Positions 24,319 to 37,251 of a stretch of DNA of 64,000 nt are shown in pieces. The position numbers and the translations under genes are program-made. Under the pieces are notes generated by a model that searched no databases, was not told the DNA's origin, and saw nothing but the letters and a program-made list of their open reading frames with translations. Origin of the DNA: Antedon mediterranea (Eukaryota > Echinodermata > Crinoidea > Comatulida > Antedonidae); contig NC_092672.1 in assembly GCF_964355755.1 (NCBI RefSeq), positions 29,508,501-29,572,500 of the forward strand, in the 5' to 3' direction. Every line of letters begins with the position of its first letter. Within the stretch, counting starts at the first letter, position 1.

Positions 24319-24447
24319 TGGACTCTGGTAAAAGTCCACAACCATGTTTAATAATTTGCATAAATATTCAACCCTGTATTGGCTGATACATGTTGGTCCT
24401 CAGTTCCTCAGAACAATTTCCAGGAGGTGGGCTTTTACTAGAGTAAC
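24319..24447. mobile_element. Small inverted-repeat element (MITE-like)
   Basis: ACTCTGGTAAAAGTCCACAA faces GTGGGCTTTTACTAGAGTAA about 100 bp away as imperfect inverted repeats. The interior is short and non-coding. No unambiguous target duplication was seen. Confidence 0.45.
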
Positions 24448-26501
24448 TACAGTATTTGATATTAATGTATTTTAATACATATATTGATAGTGGTATATGA
24501 TTGTGTTTTATATATTTAATATTTCTTATTTTAACATACATTTTTAAGAAAGTAAAAATACAATGGTATGACATACATTCGGCCATTTTATTTAGAATGA
24601 TGCATTGTGGGAGATTTATAGATGAAATGAAATTGATATATTTAAAATCGTAAAGGAATGGATTCTAAACTTTACATTATTCGTGCTTCTCTCCTTGTCC
24701 GATTACGACCACAATGCATTGTTCAAAATGGCGGTAATAAGCACCATTATAATACCATCTAGTTTTGCTTTTAGTAATGTGTTTGAATTCATTCTTTCTC
24801 AATGTAATTATTAGGAGTGAGTACTTTCTATTGTTAACATTTACCCTTTAGCATACGCATACATTATGTACTTGTACTTGTACTTGTACTGTACTGTAAC
24901 AGTTGTCAGGCTACATGATAGTACCACCTCCTTAATTACCACTCTCAACCATTCTACATTTTTTAAAGGTATAGACAAAAATTCTCAAATTTTATATTGT
25001 GTGTACATTTGTATTTTACTGTGTGGCAATCATTGAGTGGCACTGCGCTTTAGTGCGTAAGTGTTTATCTACAATTGTTAGGAGTGAAATTGAAAATTTA
25101 GTGTATAAATGAATAGTAACATTTATGTGTACTTGGATCGTATTGTTTGTTAAAAGAAACTGCTTAACGAGTGACGTCATCATTTTAAAAGATGGAACTC
25201 CGTGGCTTAGATTTGTGAGCGATATAGTTAAGTTATAAGCAGAGTTATCTGTATAGAAAGTATAATATATGGTATGCTTGTAGCGTTTTGGTGCTTGTTA
25301 CCTAGCAACAAACAACAAATACTGTAAGCCTCTATAACTTCTTTATTTACGGGAGATTAATAGTGATTTCTTTCTTTAGATGGAGAGGCGTTATTTTTTC
25401 TGTTTAATTATGTTCTGATGTCTAATATAGTTGTTATTTCCATCCAAGTGTTTTTCTAACGCATTTCATGTTTTATCATTCGTGAAGAGCAGCTTGCAGT
25501 AAAATTGGGTTAATATCGGTGCGTACCTGGCAACCGTGATTTGACAAAAAAGCTCGAGTTTAAATCTGTGGGTGTTTTGTATTTAAAATATGATAAATGG
25601 ATGATTGAATTAAACCAATCGTTCTAATTTCCAAATGATTCCAAAATTGTAAATAAAGAACCGTCAGAATCTTATGTATTGAATTATTTGTGTTTATTTT
25701 TTAGATATTATTTATTGTTAAATGTATTTAAAGTTCTTACTGACTAACTTTAGGTGGACTAATACGTGTCCAGTGAGGTTGATTTAAAACCATGCATAGA
25801 GGATCGAGACATGGATGATGTCTGTATCCAGGGCGATATGAACCCAAGACCTAGAGATCTGGGGCACGTTTCCTTATCCACGATGTAGGCCTACCGTAAC
25901 TAGTTTACTGTGTAATTCCAAATTGTCCTGACTATAATTACACGGTATCTTGGTAAGGGGTAGAACTACTAAATTCCTTCTGGTCGAGACCCCATAGGAT
26001 GTAAATCCCCTTTCGGGGATTATCTCCAAAAGGGGATTTACAAATCTGTCCCAATGATTTTTATTTTGTTTTTTGTCCAGTTCCCTTTGTCTGTGCTGGT
26101 TATTGATGGTATGGTATCCGAAATTATATTAATCAAATCAAATTGGTACCAATTTATACTGATTGCCAAAAAGCAGTAAAGTGAAACATCTAGACGTTGA
26201 TATTGCCCAAAACAAAACCTGTTAGATAGGCCTATGTTTCTTCTACTTTTTGTTGATTTTTAATTTCATGGCTAAGAATATGTTTTAGTAGCTGAATTCA
26301 TAGGTACTAGTGATATCCATAGCCTACATTGTGGCTACTGGTTGTTTTGGAAGAAACTGAAATGATAGTAGTTTCTTCTGAAAGACTTTCAGCCAATATA
26401 ATTCAGTATGTACTGTTCTGTAGGTGTATTGTTTTACCATAGTTTTGTATAGTGGAAGGATGTTGACGTAATACACTGGAGATCGTCTGCGTGGCCCGTT
26501 A

Positions 26502-26670
26502 AGCGTGGTTCCCACTAGCCACGCAACGCAAGGACGTAACGCAACGCAAGTGAATTGACCAATCACAAGCGATGGCTTATTCGCTTGTGATTGATAACTT
26601 TGCTTGTCATTGGTTAAAACGCTTGCGTTGCGTTTACGTCCTTGCGTTACGTTCTAGTGGGAACCAAGCA
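26502..26670. mobile_element. Harbinger-type MITE, family A, copy 1
   Basis: AGCGTGGTTCCCACTAG at the left is matched inverted by CTAGTGGGAACCAAGCA at the right. TTA flanks both ends (26499-26501 and 26671-26673). ACGCAACG-type words recur inside, and the centre carries its own palindrome (AATCACAAGCG facing CGCTTGTGATT). A 3-bp TTA target is typical of PIF/Harbinger elements. Confidence 0.7.
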
Positions 26671-27849
26671 TTACGCGTACGCGTGATACGGGACTTTACG
26701 GGAAGTGGAACGGTGTCATCTGTGTGACGCCGAAGAAGTCGTGAGTGTGGTACTCTACAGAGCTGTTTGCTATTCATGATGATGTAACAACTGTACTTAT
26801 TTCCAGATGGTACCAAATATTGCACGATAACAGTATCATTCGGTACAGTAGGTAAAAGAAAACGACCTTGTCATTCTAAACATTACATTTCTTATAATTA
26901 TATGAGTCAATGGGCGTATTGCTGAGAAAATCGATTATGTGATTAATATATAAAATCGTATTGTTGATCACCGGTTAATCCTTTAACATATCAAAAAACA
27001 AATTTCAGTTTATAAAACATCTTGTTTCGAACAGAGTATTCACACGCTCCAAAATTATTTAGGCTTACTTACTATATTTTCATATATTTTTGATTACATT
27101 TCAAATCGCACCGACAGACGACTCATATTAATAATACGCGTATTTTAGTTACGCACCGGTGAATAAATAACCCTATTATAACTCTTAAGATGAACAACGC
27201 GTACACCGCGTCGTAACGCGCGCGGTAGTTTGGTGAGGTTAAAAGAGTCGTATGTAGTATAATTATTGAAAGCATACTTAGCAAACGTAAAAGTGTTCTT
27301 ACATTACCTAGAATTGAAAAACGAATCTTTGGACTTGCGTCCAAATTTAATATTTATTATAGAATTATGGTTACACCTATTTGAGTCACCCATCAACAAT
27401 GACTAAATATCGGAATATAAATAGTGGTAAAATCAATGAAAAGGTCTTGCATTGGCACACAACGCGTAGCATACTGTAATCGACCTGATGTCTTTACACG
27501 GATGAGTAGGCCTGAACAGAACGGAAAACAAAAGGCACCGGTCATGAAAGAGCATAGAGAATTGTACCCGAGCAACGATAACCAACATCTATTGTACTTG
27601 GCATTCGCTTGATTGAAGATCAACCAATGAAAAGCGTGTTTCTGTAGATACTAGATGCGACTATGATTTAAATGATACACTAGTGAAAGCGTTAGCTGTT
27701 TACATATTTATATTTAAAATCCTCCAGGACACATCACTGTAGGCCTATATAGGGTCATTTATTAGAATATGGCAACCGGAATGTAGAACGTTAAATGTTG
27801 ACGGGCTTTATACAATTCGTTATACGTTTTCACTGATAAAATACGTAAT

Positions 27850-30764
27850 ATGGACAGCACGATAAATGTGAATTTGGTAAGTACCTGTACATTGTGTTTT
27901 TTTAGATTGTACTTCCGTCATAAACATGTTAGGCTTACTCAAATTTGTACGGCGGGGGTCAATTCCCCCTCCCCACAGCGTGCGTATCGATGGGAGATTA
28001 TCTGATATTACAGTCTCCTGATGTAAATGCTGAACGTGAGTTCCGTCAACACCTTTAAATAAACCACATTACCATCTGATTCGTACATATTGTACAGTAC
28101 CACCATCTACCATAACCAGAACCACCAATCTGTATAATCACTATCATGTTTATGGTATAGTTATTTCCATTTTTTCCGAAGTCACAATTCTAATTTTCAT
28201 CAGCAGTTCCATGAGGCATTTTACTGTCCATGATTGTCCATTATAATTATCATATCATACCATAATCATTATCATCATCATCATCATTGTTGTCGTCATC
28301 ATCATTATCATCATCATTATCGTGATCGTCATTATCAGCAGCAGCATAACATCATAGTTATCATCGGCAGCAGCATTGCATCATCATCATTATCATCATC
28401 GTATCATCATCCTCATCGTATCATCATCGTCATCATATCATCATTGTATCATCATCACCATAACATCATCATATCATCATCGTATCATCATCATCACCAT
28501 CATTATCATCACCATCACTAACTGCTGCATCCCCACCATTGGCAGACAATGAGAGCACTCTCACACTTCAAAAGACAAAGCCTGAGACACCTAATCATCG
28601 TAGTCACATTAGGCCTATTCACCATCGTCTATCAGAACGCCTAATGAGAAACATTCGGGACAATGCGTTCCCTTTATAGGGGTGTCCCCTGATAGGGGTC
28701 GTGGAATATTAAAACATGTTTATTGTCGTGTATTTCAATTCACGAGGGAAGGTGGCTTCTTAATAAGGTGTCCCAAAGGAGGAGTTCTACTTCTAACCTA
28801 ACCCTAGCCCTATTTATTTTTGATACTTGAACTTCAGTGACATCATTAGCGTCTAAATGTTTGTAATCAATTAACCAAACGAATTATCAATTGTTTTCTT
28901 TTAGAATAGGAGCAAATCGATGAGCCCTGGGAGGACAAAGGATGCGTCTTCTACATCACTCGTCAACAATCTATCGCCTAGGCGTGGACGTAGGAAAAAA
29001 ATATCTATGAAAGAAATTAATTTATCCCCAAGAAGACGACCTTCCCGCCGAACGCCCGGGACAAACCATGTAATGGACGACCTGAACAGACTTCGTCTGG
29101 ACGGACATTACTGTGACGTCACTCTTATTGCAGACGGTAAACGACATCTCGCGCATAAGAATATTTTAGTGGCGAGTAGTCCGTATTTTAAAGAGTTGTT
29201 TGAAGCCAAAGGTAACCAAGACAAGTCGGAATTTAGGTTGATTGGTGTCCGCAGCTCAGCATTGTCTGTTGTTCTTGGTGTTGTGTACACTTCCAGTCTG
29301 AATGCTTCCGATGTTAGCGAACTTGACGACTTGCGGGAAACGCTTCGAACTGCGTACACTTTACGTATAGAAGTAGTTAATGTCGTCTGCGGGAAGTTTA
29401 TGATCGCGCGTTTGAAGTGTAAGAATTGTGTAGATTATTTTTTGCTCACAAAAGAGTTCCACATGGACGATATCAGGAATGAGGTTGTTGAGTATATTGC
29501 CAAGAGTTTTGGTGAAGTCATTGATAGTAATCTCCATTTAAATCTGTCTTGCCAACAGATAATTCACTTTTTAAGTAGAGATGATCTATCGGCAAAGTCT
29601 GAGATTTCGATTTTTGAAGCTGTTATGGAATGGTTACGAAGCGATTGGCAAGACCGAAAAGACTACGCCCCTCTTATTATGACCCACATTCGTTTTCCTT
29701 TGATACATCCCAATGACATCGTAAACAAAGTCCAAGTTGAGGAAGCTTTAATGGACATACCAGAGTGTCGAACATTGATTACAGAGGCAATGTCATACCA
29801 TTTGTTACCACACCATCAGCATTCCTTCCAAACTCTAACACGTGCAACAACGGACGTATTTGTTGTCTTAGGTGGTGAGGATATGCAAGGGTTAACCAGT
29901 GAACAAACATACGTATGTGATATTGAGACAAACGTCTGGAAACCGTTCACAGACATGCCAATTCGAAGACTCGATTTAGCTGTGGCCACCATGGATAATT
30001 TCTTGTACGTAGCTGGTGGCCAGTTCTCTGGTGATTCCTTAGGCATTGACAGCATTGGCACGGTTCACCAGTATAATCCACGGTTTGATACATGGCGTCA
30101 ACTCTGTCCTATGAAAAAGAGACGCTCGCTTTTCTCTTTAGATGGAATGAATACGTATCTGTATGCAGTTGGTGGGAAGAATACTCAAGGAGGATTGGCA
30201 AGCGTTGAAAGGTATGACAGTGGCACGGACTCTTGGGAGTACGTCGCACCTCTGACGCTTCACACATTTGGGCATAGCAGCGCAGTTGTAGGCGGTAAAC
30301 TTTTCATCACCGGCGGAGTCGTTGACGGTGGACATTTCAGCAATGCATTACAAGTTTACGATCCAAACCATGATAAATGGACGTTTAAAGCGCCAATGTC
30401 TTCGACAAGAGCCTTCCATGTCATGTGTTCCGTGGGTAAGAAAATATACGTCATAGGCGGCAACACGCGGGATAGTAAAAATCGACGAGTTGATTGTCGC
30501 GCTGTTGAATGTTACGATACAAAAAATGAACAGTGGTCGACGTTAGCGCGTATGCCGATTGGGGTTAGTTTAGCAGGTGTGTGCGTTTATAGCAAATGCG
30601 TGTACGTTATTGGCGGATATACTGGCAAGTTTTCTGACAGACATTCTGAGGTTCAAAAGTATGATATTGAAACCGACAAATGGAAAATTGTTTGTAATTT
30701 ACCAGAGTGCGTAATCAGACACAGGTGTTGTATACTATCTGTACCACAATCACGCTTACTTTGA
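27850..30764 (+). CDS. BTB-BACK-Kelch protein (KLHL family)
   Basis: The family usually acts as substrate adaptors of Cullin-3 ubiquitin ligases. The main exon holds an ORF of 614 residues counted from ATG 28920: a basic Ser/Arg/Pro-rich N-terminus (1-50), BTB (about 55-160, HYCDVTLIADGKRHLAHKNI), BACK (about 165-290) and six kelch repeats with LGG, AGG, VGG, TGG, IGG and IGG at about 317, 366, 418, 465, 513 and 565. A splice acceptor (TTCTTTTAG) precedes 28905. A short upstream exon, 27850-27876, starts with ATG and ends at GTAAGT. Splicing it to 28905 keeps one frame and adds MDSTINVNLNRSKS before the methionine at 28920. That first exon is inferred. If it is wrong, translation starts at 28920. 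The exact paralogue is not identified. Confidence 0.88.
27877..28904 (+). other. Probable first intron of the Kelch gene, with (ATC)n microsatellite
   Basis: It runs from GTAAGTACC to TTCTTTTAG. It includes an ATC/CAT-rich simple repeat (about 28225-28525) and, near 28672-28696, GGGGTGTCCCCTGATAGGGG, a word resembling those in the 55-bp minisatellite. The 95-codon His-rich ORF in the microsatellite is spurious. Confidence 0.6.
28225..28525. repeat. (ATC/CAT)n microsatellite
   Basis: Long imperfect run of CAT and ATC triplets with a few CAGCAGCA interruptions. Confidence 0.9.
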
Positions 30765-33384
30765 TCTGATTAAATTCTCGAACATTTTACTATTACTGTA
30801 CGGACCATTATTATCAAGATTATTCAACTGTACAATTTGCTTGCTTTTTAACCGGATGGCATTATTTAACAAGTCCTTTTTTGGGTGGTAATCGTACATG
30901 CTGTTTATTACATAACCTAATGCATTGAAACAAACTAAAATAACATGTTATTGCATGCCGTAAAAAATATAGTTACTGCAGTAACCCCAGTGGAATAATT
31001 CTGACATTGTCCCTAGTTATTGAAAGTTGAAAAGAAGAAACAAATTTTGCTCTGGCATTTTATACGTGTGTCATCTTTATTGTGTTGTCAAAAACATTGT
31101 GGATTTTCAATTTTGATGTCTGTTTTTTTAAAGTTACAACTCCTATTAATACTACAAGCTCATTAAAACCAAAAATCTAAGTTTTGTAACTTATTTTGTT
31201 AATGCTTTTAAAGATATTGTCTCCAAAAACATGAAAAATGCAGATTAAAGGGCCATTTAACACAACACAAATAATAAGTTCACTTTATAAAAAGACAGAA
31301 TAGACTTAACCAAAAACCATTACCATTTTACTTTTTCTTGCTTTAAATTACAGTTTTTCTGGTAAATAATTTCATTTTTTTCGATCCAAACTATTATGTG
31401 AAACTAAAATGGAATATTAAAAAAAAAACAATTTTTGAGGACAATATCTTTCATATTTTCTATTCGTAACCATCACAGTGACTTTTCATAGTTGACTTGA
31501 GTGAGCCCGGCCCTCTATATTTTGTTGTAAGTTTCATATTTTAGAGGGCGCACTCTTATTTTTACATTTTGCGTATTCGACTTCTTCGATTTGTTGACTA
31601 TATTTAACTTGATATTTTTTTTAGTCTAGTGGTACAGTATGTAAAAAAAAAATAGAACTCAACGAAAGTGCGTTGAGATTAGTTTGAAGTAAACAATTGT
31701 ATAAAGACGGCGAGAAAGAACGACCAGTGTTTTGCTTTTATCTTTTTTTTACTCGTTGGCCTCCTGTGAATAAATTTCTTTTTTAATTTGTACTTTCCGT
31801 TTTTTTTTTATTCCGCATTCAGCGGATAACTCCTTGTAACTGTCCTGTTTCATCATCTTTTTTTTTTCTGTATTCTTCTTTCTTTCTGTCATTTTTGTGC
31901 AGAGCGTATCTCTAAAACTTGTAAACAATTAACATTTCATAACTTTGTCAACATGTGTGCATTCACGTGAAGTTGTGCACCTGCTTTTGTGAATAACGTC
32001 AGAGTTATTTTTTTACGCGCGCGGTGCGCACGTAGCGTTGAAAACAATTTTTTTTCGCGTGATTTATGTTTTTCCAGCCTTTTCTAGTAATTTTACCAAC
32101 TTTTGAACAATTTGGACTTAAAATTACGCGTTACGGGCACGTCGAATTGGATAATTTACGTTCTTTTTTGATGAAAAAGTAAAAAAATTCGTCAAAATTT
32201 TACCTTTTTTTAAACAGTCGTAGTATCTAAACTAAACTGTAAAAGTTATTTTTATTATGTATTCTGAAAGATGATGAGTTGTAGATATCGAATCATGCAT
32301 CAATATGGCTAACCGGACATTCTGACGTCATCGTATGGTCATGCGAATATAAAATATAGGATTTTTGTATCTTTCGTCATAGCGCATCACATTTAATAGA
32401 GCGCATCTCCACTTATTCGTTTTCCATTTTAACCCAGATTTTTATATTATCTAGGCCAATCAAATATCTTTCGCATGAGTTAAAAATATATTAAATTTTA
32501 TGATGTCATCATGTCTAAAAATGAAAATAACTTGGGTCACTTATTTTCATCTTTACAGTAAATTTCAATCTGTTATAGCTCATCAGAAAAAAACGTGATA
32601 ATCATGATTAAAACGTTTTCTGGAAGCTATTGGATTGTAGATACGAATTCATGTAAACATTTTGCCAATCAGATGTTGTGACATCATGATATGGCCAGTT
32701 GGATATAAAAAGTCGTATTTTCATATTTTGCGTCATAGTTCATCACATTTAAAAGAGCGCGCATCTTCGTATTCAAATTTCTTCTACACGGTAATATGTT
32801 GTTGCTGAGATAATTTCCTTCCGAAATTGCTATCTTAGTTTTTCATTTTGATACCGTCGCCATGTTAAAAATTGGAATAAATGGCGGGTCCCGTAATTTC
32901 ACCTATTCTCTACACTGTATGTAATAATATGTATACAGATTTTACAGTTTATACTATATGACACAAAATTGACAGAATTCAGCACTAACAGCATATGATA
33001 TTCTTCAGTTCAGGTCATAATGCCATAATCTTTTTCCGTGTGCAAAATTCCAACGTATGACGTGCGCGTGGCGTTTGTCGTGCGGATAACTAACTCGTCA
33101 AAGTGACGAGTTCAAATCTAGTATTTTATTTGTAACTGTTATACCGAGCTTTACGAACCTTTAAAATTAGACGGAAAATATTCTACAATTTTTATATATC
33201 GCTGTGTGACGTTGATTAGATTTGTGATAATGGTGTCTTGCAGTGTGTAGAATACACAAATATTGCGGCGGCGAATATTTATTTTTACGTAGCAGCTGCA
33301 CCACCAGGTGGCGGTTTTTTTTTTAAAGCAAGTACTTATGCCAACATTTTATTGACAAATATTAAGCCGAATTGCTGTCAATAA
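30765..33384. other. 3' flank of the Kelch gene and intergenic DNA
   Basis: No coding signal was recognised. AATAAA at 31769-31774 could end a 1-kb 3' UTR. Two diverged copies of a segment of about 170 bp are present at roughly 32260-32430 and 32610-32790, both containing GCGTCATAG- or TCGTCATAGCGCATCACA-like words, followed by AAAGAGCGC or ATAGAGCGC. Sequence up to 33384 is AT-rich. Confidence 0.6.
32260..32790. repeat. Two diverged direct copies of a segment of about 170 bp
   Basis: Both copies read TTCTG(A/G)AAG, then TTGTAGATA(T/C), CATGATATGGCC or CATCGTATGGTC, then GTCATAG, CATCACATTTAA and GAGCGC. They lie about 345 bp apart. Divergence is high, so this is an old local duplication or two copies of an old repeat. 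Confidence 0.55.
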
Positions 33385-33389
33385 CCTAG

Positions 33390-33793
33390 TGTCATATTAT
33401 TGATGTTGTGATTCTCTGTGTTTAGAGAAGGATGCTTTAGACCAGGTCCGCCTTATTATTAGCCAATCAAAATTGTATAATTTTTGGAGGGAAAATGTTA
33501 TCCTCCTCTGAAGCCTAAAATTTGCATATCCAGTATAAAAGTGGAATGTAATAGATATTAAGGGAGAAGAGAGAATAGGATCAGAGTAGATAAACGGAAA
33601 GTTGATAAAGAGAATATTAAGGCTTGACTGGTAGTGATAGAAAGATGTATTAATCGAATTACAAGGAATAAAAGTTCTAGTTGAGTTAAATATACTTTTT
33701 GTATGAGTTATCATTCAGTGACAGCTGTGTACGTCGCGTGGAGTTATATACGCCTGAGAAAGCTCGGAACCAACTAAAGATAAATTCACTACA
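33390..33793 (+). repeat. 5' LTR of the Gmr1-like element
   Basis: 404 bp, TG...CA ends. By eye it differs from the 3' LTR at two positions (TTTAGAGAAGG against TTTAAAGAAGG, and CAAGGAATAAAAG against CAAAGAATAAAAG). ATATAC- and ATAAAAG-rich sequence near the 3' half may include the transcription start and polyadenylation signals. Confidence 0.95.
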
Positions 33794-33807
33794 TGGTGGC
33801 AGCGGTG
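33794..33807 (+). promoter_or_regulatory. Primer binding site, tRNA-Leu type
   Basis: TGGTGGCAGCGGTG directly follows the 5' LTR. It is complementary to a 3' end of the form CACCGCTGCCACCA, which is that of animal tRNA-Leu with its CCA tail. This is the expected site of minus-strand priming. Confidence 0.75.
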
Positions 33808-34332
33808 AAAATTTTTGTTTAATGATTTAAGTATCAAGAAGAAGAAGAAGTGACAGTGCCTACTCTACGGGCCTGTTAAATCAGTAACCAAAAAGTTAAA
33901 TGGTTACGAAGATCTGGATTCCTGACAGTTTTTATACCGTGCGTGCGTTGTTTGGATATTACAACGAAGAAGAAGTACTGTTGAGCTCAAGACTACTGGA
34001 TATTCATCGGAGATACTGTATATATTCACCGAGGTCTGAAAGAAGAAGACTGAAGTAACAGAAGGAAGCCCAATAAATTTTGAGAAGATTTGCAAAGCTG
34101 ACTTTGTAAACTATTTTTATTTCGAAAGTAAATTTTTGTACGGAGCGAACTTGGAACGTTGTTTGTGACTTTGAAGTAAATTAATGTCTTATATTGTATT
34201 GCATTTAAAAATTTATGTGGATTTCATATTTTTTACATATCTGAATGGAATCAAGGTAATACAAATACTTTTATAACATATTTTGTATAGGAACATAAGT
34301 TTACAGATTTCGTTAGTAAAATTGTTATTAGC
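33808..34332 (+). other. Untranslated leader of the LTR element
   Basis: This stretch between the primer site and the gag ATG has no ORF of note. It is rich in GAAGAAG words near the start and AT-rich toward gag. Confidence 0.6.
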
Positions 34333-35454
34333 ATGACAACTTTAAGATCGGGTAAAAATATAGATAAGACTATGTCAGAAAAAGATACTAGGGAAGATAT
34401 GGTTGACCAAGAAGAGGTTGACCAAGTCAATGAAATATATGATAAAATGGCTAGGGATATTGATTTGCCCGAAATACCCGGCGGTATGCCTAAAGATATG
34501 ATGCTCGAATATTTTCGAATGAAGTTCGAGGCCGAAAACAAAAAGTTAGAATACCAATTAAGATTAGAAGCAGATATAGAGCAAAGAAAAATTGAATCAC
34601 AAGAAAGAGTGAAAATGATGGAATTAGAAAATAGGTCTAGCTACAGTAATGCTAGGAATATAGTAGATGAAATGAAGGTAAAGGTTCCTACTTTGAAGGA
34701 ATCAGATGATATTGATATATATTTTAGAACACTTGGCAGAAGCCACAGGTTGGGATAAGAATACGTGGTCCGCTAGGTTAGCACCTGAACTGTCTGGTAA
34801 AGCTAGGACAGCATATGCATCCTTAACCGTAAAAGAATGTGTAGATTATGATACCTTAAAGAAGGCAATCTTAGAAAAGTATGATGTGTCCGCAGAGACC
34901 TACAGATTTAAATTTAGAAATTCAAACAGAGTTAAAGATATGTCCATCAGGGAATGGCTGAATGAGCTCTCCCATTATTTAAAATGTTGGATGAAATGTG
35001 CTAATGTAAAAGAAGATGATGCTGCAGGCATTATTGAAATGATTATAATGGAACAGGCACTTGATAAAATGCCTGAAGATCTGAGGCTTTATCTTAGAGA
35101 TAAACAAGTAAATAAGAGCTATGATATGGCTATGATAGCCGATGATTATATAGCTAATAGAGGTGGCCGTGGCTATTGGAATGCCGTAAATTCTGAAAAT
35201 AATACGTATTAAAAGGGCCAAGAAAATAGTAAACCTAAGAATAGTACGACTCAGAATAACCCTGGAGCTAGGCAGCAAGGATACAATAGGTATCGCGGAA
35301 GGGGAGGCAAATTCCATAACTATGGTAGAAATTTCCAACAGAGAGAACCTTCAAATGAATGGATTAATGGCCTATGCTTTAATTGTAAGGAGAAGGGACA
35401 TAAAATAGGAGATTGTCCTAAGATGGTAGCAAAAGGAAAGACTAGTGACACTAT
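34333..35454 (+). pseudogene. gag: gag of the Gmr1-like element, frame-broken
   Basis: The ORF starts at ATG 34333 (MTTLRSGKNIDKTMSEKD) with a charged coiled-coil-like stretch. It shifts frame around 34706-34758, continues through EHLAEATGWDKNTWSARLAP, and hits an in-frame TAA at 35210-35212. The same frame then resumes into a Gly/Arg/Asn-rich segment and a CX2CX4HX4C zinc knuckle (35375-35416, CFNCKEKGHKIGDC) of the nucleocapsid type. The coding sequence is cut at 35454 by the Harbinger element. The downstream side resumes open in protease at 39637. The frameshift and the stop make this copy defective, unless they are assembly errors. Confidence 0.85.
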
Positions 35455-35712
35455 GACCCCATTTACACTTTCGTTTGGGTCCTGGGCCGGTTGCAAATAT
35501 TTACTTTTTAGGCCGGCCCAGAGCGTTTACACTACCGACGCAGATTACTGGTCGTAAATAATTTTATCGGAAGTACCATTGCATGCTGGGATACGAAGTA
35601 CAGTTTGTTTACATTTTTCTCGCTCGATCGTCAATTGAACTTTCCGCGCGAACCGACCATTTTATATTTATACTGTATTGTTGTTTTTTGTTCCGTCCCG
35701 TTAAAAAACAAA

Positions 35713-37251
35713 ATGAACCCCACTGTTTTATATATATGGCTGTATTTTATGTATATGCGAAACAAGCGAAGGAATACTTTATTGAAAGAAGTCACAGATG
35801 AGGATAATGAAGAGGAGGTTCATTTGACAAAATATCAAGATCGTGTTCAAAAGAGTAGAAGACGTTTTCTGAGAGATGTTGACAGGCGCTCAAGGGAGTA
35901 TCGCCGTGCTAGGCTAGGCCGGTGGGTACACTTTCTGACATACGGTGTTGGCCTTGGATACATGGTTGACAGGCGAATCTGGTGCAAAATTCGGATGCAG
36001 GGTGTATTTTGGCAGGCTATTATAGAAGGCACATTTACTGAAGAAGACTGGAAACAAAATTTTAGAATGAAAAAAACCACGTTTGAATATTTATGTGGTC
36101 AACTTCATAATCGTCTTTTTAAATCAGACACTTGTTTTAGAAAATCAATTAGTGTAAAATTAAAAGTGGCAATTACACTTTGGAGGCTTGGTACTAATTG
36201 CGAATACAGATCAATAGGCCACTTATTTGGTGTTGCATCCTCTACTGCATGTAAAATTGTTATAGAGACATGTAGTGCAATAGTTGATGTTTTACAAGAA
36301 CAATATATAAGATTTCCAGAAGGACAGAGACTGAGAGAAGTGGTGGCTGGTTTTGAGACACAATTTGGTTTTCCCCAATGTGCTGGAGCAATAGATGGCA
36401 CACACCTTCCCATAATTGGACCAGTCAAATTTCATGCCGATTACTATAACCGCAAGGGTTTTTATTCAATTATAATGCAGGCTGTTTGTGACCACCAGTA
36501 CCGGTGAGTACAAGATGCAATTTCACTTTAATTGATTTGGTTGTTTATAATGAGATATGTTGCAATTACTTTTATAAATAGTTAGTCATCATATCATTTA
36601 CAAGTTATAATGTTTGTTTGCAGATTTACCGACATCTACATCGGATGGCTGGGAAAGGTACATGACGCCAGGGTTTTTGCGAATTCTCCTTTCTATGACG
36701 ACTTGTGTCAAGGAAATCTCCTCCCAGATGTAAGTATTTCAAACTACGAAAACAAAGCAGTAACTTCTCTGATCGTGACGAACTAGTACTGTATTTTTTT
36801 AAATTTATTTCAGCTTCCCAAAGATATTGATGGCGTTCAAGTCCCATTGGTTATACTTGGAGATCCGGCCTATCCCCTACTCCCAACAGTTATGAAAGGT
36901 TACTCAGACAATGGAAGGCTCACTGAAAGACAAGTTACGTTTAACTACCGATTAAGTAGAGCCCGAATGGTAATTGAAGGGTGCTTTGGCAGGCTAAAAG
37001 GAAGATGGCGGTGTCTTTTAAAACGCAACGACACAAAGTTGGAATACCTTCCCACCCAGATAGCTGCAGCGTGTACTCTCCATAACATATGCGAGTTGTT
37101 TGGGGATGAAATTGAAATGGGGGTTGCAAATCTTGATTTATATAATGAACCAGTACTAGCAGCCATTGAAAATAACATTGAGGTTAATGGTCCATCAGGT
37201 CATACTATACGTGAAGCACTGGCCAATCACTTTCAACGAGAAGGCATATAA
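35713..37251 (+). CDS. Harbinger (HARBI1-type) DDE transposase
   Basis: Three exons, 35713-36503, 36624-36729 and 36814-37251, join in phase with GT-AG introns to give about 444 residues. The first ATG with a reasonable context is 35713 (MNPTVLYIWLYF). The catalytic triad is visible: Asp in GAIDGTHLPI (exon 1), Asp in ILGDPAYPLLP and Glu in VIEGCFGRLKGRW (exon 3). This matches the DDE_4 domain of HARBI1-like transposases, which cut and paste the element at TWA targets together with the Myb-like partner. No stop or frameshift was seen, so this gene appears intact, in contrast to the retrotransposon around it. Confidence 0.92.

Larger units (their letters stand above)
21427..27849. other. Intergenic region, no gene recognised
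   Basis: I see no coding exon with recognisable content. The region includes a segment at 21790-21955 that recurs near 49885-50050 in the opposite orientation, a short inverted-repeat element at 24319-24447, and a MITE at 26502-26670. CpG-containing words such as ACGCGCGCGG become more frequent around 26480-27560. That richer stretch ahead of the Kelch gene could hold its promoter, but no TATA box or initiator can be singled out. Confidence 0.6.

Noticed and set aside
28234-28521. 95-codon His/Ser-rich ORF
   Set aside because: It is the translation of an ATC/CAT microsatellite.
33397-33714. 105-codon minus-strand ORF in the LTR, and its twin at 43247-43564
   Set aside because: It lies antisense inside both LTRs and is explained by their duplication; no motif.
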